The notes: generated by a model from the sequence alone, not told the origin. A DNA stretch of 64,000 nt from Oscillospiraceae bacterium (GCA_015063885.1 SVTH01000011.1:1-64000), one strand, 5' to 3'. Counted from the stretch's first letter, positions 34,398 through 43,482 are shown. A program made the numbers and translations.

Positions 34398-36185
34398 ATG
34401 AAGGATCATCAGTTGGAAGAGCTTTTGAAAAAGCATTTTGAAAAGGAAGCGGAACATTTTTCCGTGAAGCAAACCACAAAAGAACAACCTCCGAGAAAAA
34501 AGCCCGGCAGTTCTCCCCTTTCGTGGAAAAAATGGGTGTTGACAGCCGCTTGCTTTTTGGCGGTGGCGGGGATTTTAGCCGCCGTCACACTCCCCGGGGA
34601 TCCGATAGGGCATATCGTTTCCGGCTCGGAGGGGGACGGGAGCATTGCAGCGGAAAGCGGAGAAAGTCATGGAGACGACAGCAGCGGGGAGACCTCCTCC
34701 CGGGATGAGCCGCCAAAGCCCACGGAAGGCGCTCCCTGGGTCAACGGCACCTTGTCTTTGACCTCCGTGACCTACAAGAGCGGGGATTCCGCTTTGAGAA
34801 TGACTGCGGCCATGAAACAATTGTCCGGGGAGAGCGGAGGTTCGGAGAACGTTGCCGTCTCGCTGGAGGCGGACGCCGTGATCTCCGGTTGCGCGGACGG
34901 CAGGTTTCTCGCCATCACGCCCACGGAGGGAGCGCACATGGATTGCGACGGTGTTTATTACGACATCGAAAAGGACGAGGAATTTTGTCTTGCCTGCCAT
35001 ATTCGGGACGCCATTGCAGATGATCCTTATTATATTGACGTTTGCATCCGGACGTTGGTGGAGGAGCATCTGATCGTCAAGGATGAAATTTTGGCGGGTG
35101 CCGTTGATTATGCTTACCTCTACAACGATCTGAACAACGAAGACGCCCACAGACTGCTTGCCGACGGCGGAGAAGTCACCTACGAAGGATTGGGAGGTTC
35201 GGCAAACGGACATCGGGCAGAGGAATACGGCAAACGAATAAGCAATTTCGTTTACCCCGTGGTGCGGATCATGGAGTACGGGCAGAACAAGGATCGGTGT
35301 TTGTTTACCATCGGCTCCGCCCGCACGGATGCCGTTTGGGGCGTTTACGTGTATCAGCTGGATACAGGAACGGTGGTCAAGCTGGACGGGGAGACCGTGG
35401 GCTTGGAGCAGCCTATCAACGGGTATCTGAGCATGACGCCCGAGGATCTGGTTTCGGTGAACATTACCGCTGCCACCGGGATCTACGTGAACCCGGATTA
35501 CACCCGTATTCTGGTGACGGTGCCCTACTTTTTGGAATCCTGGGAGTATGATTACGCAAACGCAGTGCTGGTCCCCGTATACTGCGGGCAAAACGTTTTG
35601 GTATTTGACGTGGAAAAAAAGAGCTACAAGGCTCTTTTGGGCAACCAAATGGAGACTCTGCCTTCGGCACCCACGCCTATAGAGCCCGCCAAGCAGTTTG
35701 AAGATCTGATCTACTTCCCCGTTGACGGTGGGCGCTACAGCTTTTATGCAGAAGATCGGCATTATCTTCTGGACGGAGAGCTCCTCCGGGTGAGTCTCGG
35801 GGAGGACGGCGTCTACCTCGCGGCAATGAAGGTTGGCGGAGAATACGCACTTTACGCCTTGGAAAACGGTGAGGCGGTTCCTTCGAAGGAGGAGTACTTC
35901 GTTTGGGAGGATAACGCCCGTGTTTCCGTTACGGACGGGAGCAAGGAATGCCTGCGGGAAGAGCTGCCTGCGGCTTCCGCCGTGAGTGCAGACGGGGGTT
36001 ACGTGTATCTGTATTTTGCGGGAGAGGATGCCATCACCTGCTTGGACGTTGCCACCAAGGAGACGGGAAGCATCCCACTGCCTGCGGAATTTCTTGCCCA
36101 GGCGGAAAACCGTACGCAGTTCTTGCTTTTCTTAGACGCTACAGAGACCAAGCTGGTGATCACTTACCGTCAGAACGAATTGTAA
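34398..36185 (+). CDS. Single-pass membrane protein, probable anti-sigma partner
   Basis: 595 residues. About 43 charged cytoplasmic residues, one membrane helix (about 44-64), then a Ser/Glu/Gly linker and a large outer domain of about 480 residues rich in GGxY-type turns and beta strands, which may form a propeller. It has no HxxxCxxC zinc motif, so it is not a ZAS anti-sigma. Coupling to the sigma gene is the main reason to call it a regulator. ATG 34398 is preferred to TTG 34395. No other family recognised. A terminator follows. Confidence 0.65.
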   Translation: MKDHQLEELLKKHFEKEAEHFSVKQTTKEQPPRKKPGSSPLSWKKWVLTAACFLAVAGILAAVTLPGDPIGHIVSGSEGDGSIAAESGESHGDDSSGETSSRDEPPKPTEGAPWVNGTLSLTSVTYKSGDSALRMTAAMKQLSGESGGSENVAVSLEADAVISGCADGRFLAITPTEGAHMDCDGVYYDIEKDEEFCLACHIRDAIADDPYYIDVCIRTLVEEHLIVKDEILAGAVDYAYLYNDLNNEDAHRLLADGGEVTYEGLGGSANGHRAEEYGKRISNFVYPVVRIMEYGQNKDRCLFTIGSARTDAVWGVYVYQLDTGTVVKLDGETVGLEQPINGYLSMTPEDLVSVNITAATGIYVNPDYTRILVTVPYFLESWEYDYANAVLVPVYCGQNVLVFDVEKKSYKALLGNQMETLPSAPTPIEPAKQFEDLIYFPVDGGRYSFYAEDRHYLLDGELLRVSLGEDGVYLAAMKVGGEYALYALENGEAVPSKEEYFVWEDNARVSVTDGSKECLREELPAASAVSADGGYVYLYFAGEDAITCLDVATKETGSIPLPAEFLAQAENRTQFLLFLDATETKLVITYRQNEL

Positions 36186-36196
36186 AATACCGCAAG

Positions 36197-36228
36197 AAGC
36201 GTTCCCGAAAAAGGGGACGCTTTTTGTA
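36197..36228 (+). terminator. Terminator after the sigma/anti-sigma operon
   Basis: A 10-base stem with one G-T pair (36197-36206 with 36213-36222), GAAAAA loop and T-run. Confidence 0.85.
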
Positions 36229-36257
36229 TTGACTTTCCAATCGTGAGATGATAGAAT
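36229..36257 (+). promoter_or_regulatory. Promoter of nrdG
   Basis: TTGACT at 36229-36234 and TAGAAT at 36252-36257, spacer 17; GGAGG at 36277-36281. Confidence 0.75.
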
Positions 36258-36288
36258 AATAAAAAGTTTTCTCCTTGGAGGATTGGTT

Positions 36289-36972
36289 ATGAAGATAAAC
36301 GGCTTTCAAAAGCTGACGCTGTTGGATTTCCCGGGAAAAGTGGCTTGCATTCTGTTTACGCCGGGGTGTAATTTCCGCTGTCCTTTTTGCCATAACGCGT
36401 CCCTGGTGACCCATATTGAGGGGGAGGACTATTCCCAAGAGGAGATCCTTTCCTATTTAAAGAAGCGGCAGGGGCTTTTGGACGGCGTTGTGGTCACGGG
36501 GGGCGAGCCTACCCTGCAGAGAGATCTTGGGGATTTCCTGGGGAAGGTGAAGGCTTTGGGGTACGCCGTGAAGCTGGATACCAACGGCACCAACCCGGAG
36601 ATGCTGAAAAGCATTGTTTCCGCAGGACTTGTGGACTACGTAGCTATGGATATCAAGAACACCTTCGAAAAGTATCCCGTTACGGCGGGGGGCGGCGGTG
36701 TAGACGTTGCAAAGGTCGAAGAAAGCATTGACTTTCTGCTGACGGACGCGGTAGATTACGAGTTCCGCACCACGGTGACGGCGGAATTGCACACACCACA
36801 AGATATTGGGGTGATCGCAAGCCGTATCCGGGGAGCGAAAAGATACTTCCTGCAGAACTTTAAGGATTCGGGAGACATCGTTTCCGGGGGAAATACTGCC
36901 GTTACGCCTCAAATCATGGAGGAAATGGTAAAGGCGGCACAAGATGTTGTGTGCCGGGTTATGGCTCGATAA
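36289..36972 (+). CDS. nrdG: Anaerobic ribonucleotide reductase activating protein (radical SAM)
   Basis: 227 residues. It uses a [4Fe-4S] cluster and S-adenosylmethionine to put the glycyl radical on NrdD. The cluster motif is CNFRCPFC (CxxxCxxC), preceded by LTLLDFPGKVAC, which marks the longer NrdG branch (TIGR02495 type) rather than the 155-residue E. coli form. It precedes nrdD by 153 bases, but nrdD has its own promoter with NrdR sites. Confidence 0.92.
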   Translation: MKINGFQKLTLLDFPGKVACILFTPGCNFRCPFCHNASLVTHIEGEDYSQEEILSYLKKRQGLLDGVVVTGGEPTLQRDLGDFLGKVKALGYAVKLDTNGTNPEMLKSIVSAGLVDYVAMDIKNTFEKYPVTAGGGGVDVAKVEESIDFLLTDAVDYEFRTTVTAELHTPQDIGVIASRIRGAKRYFLQNFKDSGDIVSGGNTAVTPQIMEEMVKAAQDVVCRVMAR

Positions 36973-37006
36973 GTGAAAATAATTCCTAAAAATTGTGATT
37001 TTGCTA

Positions 37007-37035
37007 TTGACAAGACGCAATATATAGTGTATAAT
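37007..37035 (+). promoter_or_regulatory. Consensus promoter of nrdD
   Basis: TTGACA at 37007-37012 and TATAAT at 37030-37035, spacer 17: perfect consensus, with an NrdR box filling the spacer. Confidence 0.9.
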
Positions 37036-37063
37036 GTGAATCCGACGGCACAAAATGCTGTGT
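37015..37063 (+). promoter_or_regulatory. Tandem NrdR boxes
   Basis: Box 1 (37015-37030, ACGCAATATATAGTGT) differs from the NrdR consensus ACACWATATATWGTGT at one base. Box 2 (37048-37063) matches at 12 of 16. They start 33 bases apart, about three helical turns, as known for NrdR pairs. Box 1 fills the promoter spacer, so NrdR with dATP should repress nrdD. Confidence 0.8.
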
Positions 37064-37084
37064 GAATGTACTACATCTTGTGCC
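37047..37084 (+). other. Hairpin in the nrdD leader
   Basis: A 7-base perfect stem (37047-37053 with 37078-37084), extended by three pairs after one mismatch, 16-base loop. It overlaps NrdR box 2. No T-run, so not a terminator. Confidence 0.5.
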
Positions 37085-37125
37085 ACATGACAGAATTACA
37101 AAATCACAATATATAGGAGATGCTT

Positions 37126-39501
37126 ATGTACAACGTAGTCAAAAGAGACGGCAAGTTGGTTTCTTTCGATCTTGCCAAGATCAGCACCGCCATCCGTCAG
37201 GCCTTCGACGCCTGCAACAAGCAGTATAACCCCGACGTCATCGATTTCCTTGCTCTGAAGGTCACCGCAGACTTTGCAAACAAGATCGAGGATCAGCGCG
37301 TTTCCGTGGAGGACATCCAGGACAGCGTTGAGACCGTTCTGATCAAGTCCGACTACGACGACGTTGCCAAGGCATACATTCTGTACCGCCGTCAGAGAGA
37401 GAAGATCCGCAACATCACCGCTACCATGGTGGACTACAAGGACATCGTGGACAACTATCTGAACATCAACGACTGGAGAGTGAAGGAGAACTCCACCGTT
37501 ACCTACTCCGTAGGCGGTCTGATCCTCAGCAACTCCGGCGCCGTTACCGCTAACTACTGGCTTTCCGAGATCTACGACGACGAGATCGGCAACGCCCACA
37601 GAAATGCGGACATTCACATTCACGACCTTTCCATGCTCACCGGTTACTGCGCAGGCTGGTCCCTGAAGCAGCTGATCCAGGAGGGCTTGGGCGGTGTGAC
37701 CGGTAAGATCACCTCCGCACCTGCGAAGCATCTGGCAAGCCTTTGCAACCAGATGGTCAACTTCCTGGGCATTATGCAGAACGAGTGGGCAGGCGCACAG
37801 GCCTTCTCCTCCTTCGATACCTACCTGGCTCCCTTCGTAAAGGTGGATAACCTTTCCTACGATACCGTAAAGAAGTGCATTGAGTCCTTCATTTACGGCG
37901 TGAACACCCCCAGCCGTTGGGGTACCCAGTCTCCCTTCACCAATATCACCCTCGACTGGGTGGTTCCCGCTGACCTGGCAGAGCTGAACTGCATCATCGG
38001 CGGTAAGGAAGTAGACTTCAAGTACAAGGACTGCCAGAAGGAAATGGATATGGTGAACAAGGCGTTCATCGAGATCATGATCGAGGGCGACGCCAACGGC
38101 CGCGGCTTCCAGTATCCCATCCCCACCTACTCCATCACCCGCAACTTTGACTGGTCCGACACCGAGAACAACCGTCTGTTGTTCGAGATGACCGCAAAGT
38201 ACGGCACTCCCTACTTCTCCAACTACATCAACAGCGATATGGAGCCCAGCGACGTGCGCAGTATGTGCTGCAGACTCCGTCTTGACCTCCGTGAGCTTCG
38301 TAAGAAGTCCGGCGGCTTCTTCGGCAGCGGTGAGTCCACCGGTTCCGTTGGCGTGGTTACCATCAATATGCCCCGTATCGCTTACCTGGCGAAGGACGAG
38401 GAGGACTTCTACAAGCGCTTGGATCGCTTGATGGACATCTCCGCACGCTCCTTGAAGGTGAAGAGAACGGTTATCACCAAGCTGTTGGACGCAGGCCTGT
38501 ATCCCTACACCAAGCGTTACCTGGGAACCTTCAACAACCACTTCTCCACCATCGGTCTTGTGGGTATGAACGAGGCTTGCCTCAACGCCAAGTGGCTGGG
38601 TAAGAACCTCACCGACAAGGATGCTCAGAAGTTCACCAAGGACGTTCTGAACCACATGAGAGAGAGACTTTCCGACTACCAGGTAGAGTACGGCGATCTG
38701 TACAACCTGGAGGCAACTCCCGCAGAGTCCACCTCTTACCGTTTGGCAAAGCACGATTTGAAGTTCTACCCCGATATCATCACCGCAGGCGGCAAGAACG
38801 GCGAGACCCCCTACTACACCAACAGCTCTCACCTGCCCGTTGGTTACACCGAGGACATCTTCACCGCTCTTGACGTTCAGGACGAGCTGCAGACCCTTTA
38901 CACCTCCGGCACCGTCTTCCACGCCTTCCTGGGCGAGAAGCTGCCCGATTGGAAGTCTGCCGCTACTCTGATCCGTAAGATTGCTGAGAACTACAAGCTG
39001 CCTTACTACACCCTGTCCCCCACCTACTCCGTATGTAAGAACCACGGCTATCTGGTGGGCGAGCAGTTCGTTTGCCCCGAGTGCGGTGAAAAGACCGAGG
39101 TCTACAGCCGTATCACCGGTTATTACCGTCCCATTCAGAACTGGAACGACGGTAAGGCCCAGGAGTACAAGGACCGTAAGGTTTACGACATTGCAGGCTC
39201 CAAGCTGACCCATCAGGGCCCGTTGAACATGGAAGAGACCTGTGCTTGCGAAGAAGCTCCCGCCGATAACGCAAACGATACGGTGCTTCTGTTCACCACC
39301 GCAACCTGCCCCAACTGTAAGATCGCTTGCACCTTGCTGGATAAGGCCGGTGTTTCCTACGAGAAGCTCCTTGCCAACGAGCATCCCGATCTGGTTGAGC
39401 AGTACGGCATCAAGCAGGCTCCCACGCTGGTGGTGGTTCAGAACGGCGAGGTTTCCAAGCATATCGGCGTTTCCGACATCAAGAAGATGCTGAACGCATA
39501 A
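37126..39501 (+). CDS. nrdD: Anaerobic ribonucleoside-triphosphate reductase fused to a C-terminal redoxin
   Basis: 791 residues. Makes dNTPs from NTPs without oxygen by glycyl-radical chemistry. An ATP-cone (about 1-90) regulates activity, followed by the ten-stranded barrel. The zinc site has Cys637, His640, Cys650 and Cys653; the first pair is CKNH rather than CxxC. The radical Gly665 is in RITGYYRP. After a short Ala/Asn linker (about 700-720) comes a thioredoxin/glutaredoxin-like domain (about 721-791) with CPNC (Cys728, Cys731) and a cis-Pro loop QAPTLVV. Redoxin-fed class III reductases are known, and trxB follows by 25 bases. ATG 37126 is chosen for spacing from GGAG. Confidence 0.95.
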   Translation: MYNVVKRDGKLVSFDLAKISTAIRQAFDACNKQYNPDVIDFLALKVTADFANKIEDQRVSVEDIQDSVETVLIKSDYDDVAKAYILYRRQREKIRNITATMVDYKDIVDNYLNINDWRVKENSTVTYSVGGLILSNSGAVTANYWLSEIYDDEIGNAHRNADIHIHDLSMLTGYCAGWSLKQLIQEGLGGVTGKITSAPAKHLASLCNQMVNFLGIMQNEWAGAQAFSSFDTYLAPFVKVDNLSYDTVKKCIESFIYGVNTPSRWGTQSPFTNITLDWVVPADLAELNCIIGGKEVDFKYKDCQKEMDMVNKAFIEIMIEGDANGRGFQYPIPTYSITRNFDWSDTENNRLLFEMTAKYGTPYFSNYINSDMEPSDVRSMCCRLRLDLRELRKKSGGFFGSGESTGSVGVVTINMPRIAYLAKDEEDFYKRLDRLMDISARSLKVKRTVITKLLDAGLYPYTKRYLGTFNNHFSTIGLVGMNEACLNAKWLGKNLTDKDAQKFTKDVLNHMRERLSDYQVEYGDLYNLEATPAESTSYRLAKHDLKFYPDIITAGGKNGETPYYTNSSHLPVGYTEDIFTALDVQDELQTLYTSGTVFHAFLGEKLPDWKSAATLIRKIAENYKLPYYTLSPTYSVCKNHGYLVGEQFVCPECGEKTEVYSRITGYYRPIQNWNDGKAQEYKDRKVYDIAGSKLTHQGPLNMEETCACEEAPADNANDTVLLFTTATCPNCKIACTLLDKAGVSYEKLLANEHPDLVEQYGIKQAPTLVVVQNGEVSKHIGVSDIKKMLNA

Positions 39502-39526
39502 GTACGACATAAGGGAAGAATCAAAT

Positions 39527-40435
39527 ATGTATGATTTGATCGTTATCGGCGGTGGACCTGCAGGGCTCACCGCCGCCCTGTATGCACGCAGGGCGAATAA
39601 GACCGTTTTGGTGATCGAAAAGGGCTCCTTCGGCGGGCAGATCACCTATTCTCCCAAGGTGGAAAACATCCCCGGCTTTACCGAGATCACCGGCAACGAG
39701 TTCGGCGAGAAGATGGTGGAGCAGGTGTTGACACAGGAAGCGGACGTGGAGTGCGCAGAGGTTCTGGAGATCAAGGACGGCGTTTACAAGACCGTTGTTA
39801 CCGACTCCGGAGACTTTACCGCCAAGGCCATCGTCATTGCAACCGGTGCGAAGCACCGCCTTTTGGGGCTTCCGGGCGAGGAGAAGTACATCGGCGAAGG
39901 GATCTCCTTCTGTGCGGTGTGCGACGGCGCGTTCTACGAGGGCAAAGAGGTTGCCGTCATCGGCGGCGGGAACTCCGCTTTGCAGGAGGCTATTTTACTG
40001 GCAGATCTGGCAAAGAAGGTCACAGTGGTGCAAAATCTGGACTTCTTGACGGGAGAAAAGAAGCTGCAGGACAAGCTGGCTACCAAGTCCAACGTGGAAG
40101 TGATCCTGGGCACCGTTGTGGACGGCTTCATCGGCGGGGATTCCCTGGAAGGGATCCGCATCCGCAAGGAAGCTGACGGTACTGTCAGCGATCTGATGGT
40201 GGACGGCGTGTTCGTTGCCATCGGGTTAGTACCCCAGAACGAGGTGTTCGCCGGGTTGGTTCCCTTGGATGGGCGCGGATACATCATTTCCGGCGAGGAT
40301 TGCCTGACGGGAACGGCGGGTGTGTTTGCCGCAGGTGACTGCCGTACCAAGGCCATCCGACAGGTGACCACCGCGGTTGCCGACGGCGCTGTTGCCGCTT
40401 TGGCCGCTTGTGCGTACGCGGATAATATTCAATAA
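39527..40435 (+). CDS. trxB: Thioredoxin reductase-like flavoprotein with altered NADPH site
   Basis: 302 residues. FAD site GGGPAGL near the start, redox pair Cys129-Cys132 (CAVC), and the end motif GVFAAGDCR are standard. The dinucleotide fold GGGNSA is kept, but the segment that normally reads HRRxxxR and binds the NADPH 2'-phosphate reads QNLDFLTG (169-176). NADPH use is thus doubtful; NADH or reduced ferredoxin (as in clostridial ferredoxin-dependent flavin thioredoxin reductase) are alternatives. It lies 25 bases after the nrdD-redoxin gene, its likely partner. Confidence 0.9.
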   Translation: MYDLIVIGGGPAGLTAALYARRANKTVLVIEKGSFGGQITYSPKVENIPGFTEITGNEFGEKMVEQVLTQEADVECAEVLEIKDGVYKTVVTDSGDFTAKAIVIATGAKHRLLGLPGEEKYIGEGISFCAVCDGAFYEGKEVAVIGGGNSALQEAILLADLAKKVTVVQNLDFLTGEKKLQDKLATKSNVEVILGTVVDGFIGGDSLEGIRIRKEADGTVSDLMVDGVFVAIGLVPQNEVFAGLVPLDGRGYIISGEDCLTGTAGVFAAGDCRTKAIRQVTTAVADGAVAALAACAYADNIQ

Positions 40436-40444
40436 AAACAATAC

Positions 40445-40557
40445 GAGAGGGCAACTTTTTAAAAAAGTTGCCCTCTCATGCTCTCTCTTCAAAAACTTAA
40501 AAGCAGGTTTTCTTTGGGGTATGGGGTATTTCTTTTTTCGAAAAGAAATACCCCATA
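40445..40557 (-). repeat. Structured intergenic repeat, copy B
   Basis: Read on the minus strand it starts 11 bases after the gtrA stop: hairpin with ATTTCTTTT / AAAAGAAAT top (40557-40520), CCCCAAAGAAAA box, AAGTTTTTGAAGAGAGAG box (40498-40481), then hairpin GAGAGGGCAACTTTTT with its complement (40477-40445). Same order as copy A. Confidence 0.8.
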
Positions 40558-40568
40558 ATCGTTCTTAT

Positions 40569-40970
40569 TTACTTCCGTGTGTTTTCCTTGCCGCGATATA
40601 CGATGAACTTGCAGAACAGGAACTCCAAGACGAAGTTGGCAAGCATGGTCACAACCAGGATCACAAAGTCGTTGACGCCGTTTGATTCCGCAAGGTCGCC
40701 AAGATGGGTGGACAAGGGAGTGAATACCAGGTAGAATCCGAATACCTTTGCCATGGCCACGGGGACATTGGCGGCGGATTGGAAGGTGTAGCGGCGGTTC
40801 AGGGTGAAATTCCACAGGATGGACAGCACCAGGGAGACCAGATACGGGATCCAATAGGTTTTGATAAAGATCTCCAGCAGTGCAAAGGTGCCCACCTGAA
40901 TGACCCCTGCGGAAACGGAAAACAAGGTAAACTTCAAGGCCTGGAGGAAGTTCTTTTTGGAATCCTTCAT
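40569..40970 (-). CDS. GtrA family membrane protein
   Basis: 133 residues with four predicted membrane helices, the GtrA/DPMS2-like fold. Conserved YLVSLVLSILWNFTLNRRYTF is typical. Members help flip or tether lipid-linked sugars for cell-surface glycosylation. It is the last gene on the arginine operon strand, 9 bases after argF, but has no functional tie to arginine that I can see, and no glycosyltransferase adjoins. A repeat element follows. Confidence 0.88.
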   Translation of the reverse strand: MKDSKKNFLQALKFTLFSVSAGVIQVGTFALLEIFIKTYWIPYLVSLVLSILWNFTLNRRYTFQSAANVPVAMAKVFGFYLVFTPLSTHLGDLAESNGVNDFVILVVTMLANFVLEFLFCKFIVYRGKENTRK

Positions 40971-40979
40971 AGCGATACC

Positions 40980-41969
40980 TTACTCGGCAAGGGTAGCCGC
41001 CATGACGGCCTTGATGGTGTGCATACGGTTTTCCGCCTCGTCGAAGACGATGGAGGCTTCGCCTTCGAAGACCTCGTCGGTGACCTCCATGCAGTCGATG
41101 CCGAACTTCTCGTAGATCTCCGTTCCCACCTCGGTGTTCAGGTCGTGGAAGGCGGGCAGGCAATGCATAAAGCGGCACTGATGGCCTGCAATAGCCATCA
41201 GCTCCCCTGTGATACGGTAGGGAGACAGGTCTTTGATCCGCTGTTCCCAGACCTCCTCGGGCTCACCCATGGAGACCCAAACGTCGGTATACAGCACGTG
41301 GGCGCCTTTGACGGCTTCTGCGGGATCGGTGATGAAGGACAGGGTAGCGCCGGTCTCTTTTGCCACCTCGGCACAGGCGGTGCGGAGCTCTTCCGCAGGG
41401 AAATAGGCCTCGGGAGAGCAGGCAACGAAGTCCATGCCCATCTTGGCACAGCCTACCATCAGGGAGTTGCCCATGTTGTAGCGTGCGTCGCCCAGGTAGA
41501 CCAGCTTCTTCCCTTTCAGTTCTCCGAAATGCTCACGGATGGTGAGGAAGTCGGCAAGAATCTGGGTGGGGTGGAACTCGTTGGTCAATCCGTTCCATAC
41601 GGGAACACCTGCGTATTTGGCAAGATCCTCCACGATCTCCTGGCCGTAGCCACGGTATTCGATACCGTCGAACATTCTGCCGAGAACTCTTGCGGTATCG
41701 GCAATGCTTTCCTTTTTGCCCATCTGGGAGCTTTTGGGATCCAAATAGGTGACGTGCATGCCCAGGTCGTAGCCCGCTACCTCAAAGCTGCAACGGGTAC
41801 GGGTGCTGGTCTTTTCGAACAGCAGGGCGATATTCTTGCCCTCGCAAAGGCGGTGAGGGATGCCGTTTTTCTTTTTTGCCTTCAGATCTGCGGCCAGGTC
41901 AAGAAGATAGCCGATCTCATCGGGAGTAAAATCAAGAAGCTTTAAAAAGCTCCTTCCTTTAAAATTCAT
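40980..41969 (-). CDS. argF: Ornithine carbamoyltransferase
   Basis: 329 residues. Joins carbamoyl phosphate and ornithine to citrulline. Signature STRTRCSFE (carbamoyl-phosphate site), HPTQILAD and HCLPAFHD are all present. The start MNFKGRSFL follows GGGAGG at good spacing. Clustered with argG and argH, so biosynthetic rather than the catabolic ArcB is preferred, although sequence alone does not settle it; no arcA or arcC is nearby. Sixth gene from the arg promoter. Confidence 0.94.
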   Translation of the reverse strand: MNFKGRSFLKLLDFTPDEIGYLLDLAADLKAKKKNGIPHRLCEGKNIALLFEKTSTRTRCSFEVAGYDLGMHVTYLDPKSSQMGKKESIADTARVLGRMFDGIEYRGYGQEIVEDLAKYAGVPVWNGLTNEFHPTQILADFLTIREHFGELKGKKLVYLGDARYNMGNSLMVGCAKMGMDFVACSPEAYFPAEELRTACAEVAKETGATLSFITDPAEAVKGAHVLYTDVWVSMGEPEEVWEQRIKDLSPYRITGELMAIAGHQCRFMHCLPAFHDLNTEVGTEIYEKFGIDCMEVTDEVFEGEASIVFDEAENRMHTIKAVMAATLAE

Positions 41970-41983
41970 GTGAAAGCCTCCCA

Positions 41984-42724
41984 TCAAAGCACTTTGGAAA
42001 GGAAGGTCTTGAGTCGCTCGGTCTGAGGGTTGCCGAAGAGCTCTGCGGGAGTGTTCTCTTCTGCGATGACGCCGTCGTCCAGGAAGATCACGCGGTTGGC
42101 AACCTCACGGGCGAAGTTCATCTCGTGGGTCACCACCACCATGGTCATCCCCACGTGGGCCAGCTCCTTCATAACGTCCAGCACCTCCCCTACCATTTCG
42201 GGGTCCAGGGCGGAGGTGGGCTCGTCGAAGAGCATTACGTCGGGCTCCATACAAAGGGCGCGGACGATGGCCACACGCTGTTTCTGACCGCCGGAAAGCT
42301 GGTTGGGATAGGAGTCTGCTCTATCGGCCAGGCCGACACGGGCAAGGAGTGCCATGGCTTTTTCCTCGGCTTCCTCCTTGGGGATCTTCTTCAGCAGCAT
42401 GGGCGCCAGGGTGAGGTTTTTGAGAACGGTATAATGGGGGAACAGGTTGAACTGCTGGAACACCATGCCCATTTTTTGGCGGTGGAGGTTGAGATCCACC
42501 TTGGAGCTTGTGAGGTCTTCCCCTTCGAAATAAATGCTTCCGTCGGTGGGGATCTCCAGCATATTGAGGCAACGCAGGAAGGTGGATTTACCGGAGCCGG
42601 AGGCGCCGATGACGCAGAGCACGTCCCCTTTGCAGATATCCACGTCGATCCCCTTGAGGACTGCGGTGTTGTCGAAGTCCTTTTTCAGACCTCTGACACG
42701 GATGATCGTTTCATTATTTTCCAT
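41984..42724 (-). CDS. Polar amino-acid ABC transporter ATPase (GlnQ type)
   Basis: 246 residues. Walker [10 protein letters not shown], signature [15 protein letters not shown], Walker [15 protein letters not shown] and the switch His in VVTHEM are complete; FEGEDL and [15 protein letters not shown] are typical of the amino-acid branch. It energises uptake by the permease encoded just before it; the start overlaps the permease end by 11 bases. The ribosome site AGGAGG is 13 bases away, so coupling is likely. Confidence 0.93.
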   Translation of the reverse strand: MENNETIIRVRGLKKDFDNTAVLKGIDVDICKGDVLCVIGASGSGKSTFLRCLNMLEIPTDGSIYFEGEDLTSSKVDLNLHRQKMGMVFQQFNLFPHYTVLKNLTLAPMLLKKIPKEEAEEKAMALLARVGLADRADSYPNQLSGGQKQRVAIVRALCMEPDVMLFDEPTSALDPEMVGEVLDVMKELAHVGMTMVVVTHEMNFAREVANRVIFLDDGVIAEENTPAELFGNPQTERLKTFLSKVL

Positions 42725-43400
42725 CGCTCTTACGCAACCTCCTTTCAAGGATCGAGAGAAGCTTGGTCATGATGACCACCATTACAAGGTAAACCAAAGC
42801 CAGCAGAATGATGGGGTTTACCGCATCGAAGGTGGTGTTACGGATATTGGTGGCCGCCTTGGTGATGTCTACCACGGCCACGTAGCCTGCAACGGAGGTC
42901 TCCTTCAGCAGGGCGATGCACTCGTTACCGATGGCGGGCAGGATGTTTTTGATGGCCTGGGGCAGGATGATCTTGGCCATGGCCTGCCCTTTGGAGAGGC
43001 CCAGGCTTCTTGCCGCTTCCATTTGTCCCTTATCTACGGCGTTGATACCGCTGCGGATCAGCTCCGCCATATAGGCACCGGAGTTGATACCGAAGGCTAC
43101 GATGGCTACGGGAACGCCGTCTTTTGCGGAAACGAAGATGATGTAGAAGAACACTAAGAGCAATACGGTGACGGGGATGCCGCGGATCACGGTGGTGTAG
43201 AGGTCGCAGATCCAGTTAACGATGCGAAGCTTTTTGTTGCCTTCGGCAAAGTATTTGGCAATGGCGATGATACCGCCGATGATCACACCGATGAGCAAGG
43301 CGCCCAGGGTGATGAGCAGGGTGTTGCCGAGACCCTCCAGAAGCCACAGGTAGCGGTCATCCTCCAGGAAGGTGTCTTGCAGTTTATCAAACCAATTCAT
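42714..43400 (-). CDS. Polar amino-acid ABC transporter permease
   Basis: 228 residues, about five membrane helices. The HisMQ-type motifs are seen: [45 protein letters not shown] (EAA loop) and [16 protein letters not shown]. It forms a homodimeric channel with the ATPase and the binding protein. One permease gene only, so a homodimer is expected. Confidence 0.94.
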   Translation of the reverse strand: MNWFDKLQDTFLEDDRYLWLLEGLGNTLLITLGALLIGVIIGGIIAIAKYFAEGNKKLRIVNWICDLYTTVIRGIPVTVLLLVFFYIIFVSAKDGVPVAIVAFGINSGAYMAELIRSGINAVDKGQMEAARSLGLSKGQAMAKIILPQAIKNILPAIGNECIALLKETSVAGYVAVVDITKAATNIRNTTFDAVNPIILLALVYLVMVVIMTKLLSILERRLRKSDGK

Positions 43401-43436
43401 TGAAATATTCCTTAAATAGATACTGTGATGAAACCC

Positions 43437-43467
43437 AAGCGGCTCCGCAGAGACTGCGGAGCTGCTT
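43437..43467 (-). other. Stable hairpin between binding-protein and permease genes
   Basis: A 9-base perfect stem (43442-43450 with 43454-43462) with a further four pairs outside, and a three-base loop. No T-run follows on the minus strand. Hairpins here commonly protect the upstream binding-protein mRNA and lower permease expression. Confidence 0.6.
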
Positions 43468-43482
43468 GTAACTTACATTTGG

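Noticed and set aside
37096..39645. 849-codon open frame antisense to nrdD
   Set aside because: It is the shadow of a biased, C/G-ending codon gene. The protein is low-complexity Val/Leu/Gly/His with no motif, while the plus strand encodes a complete NrdD.
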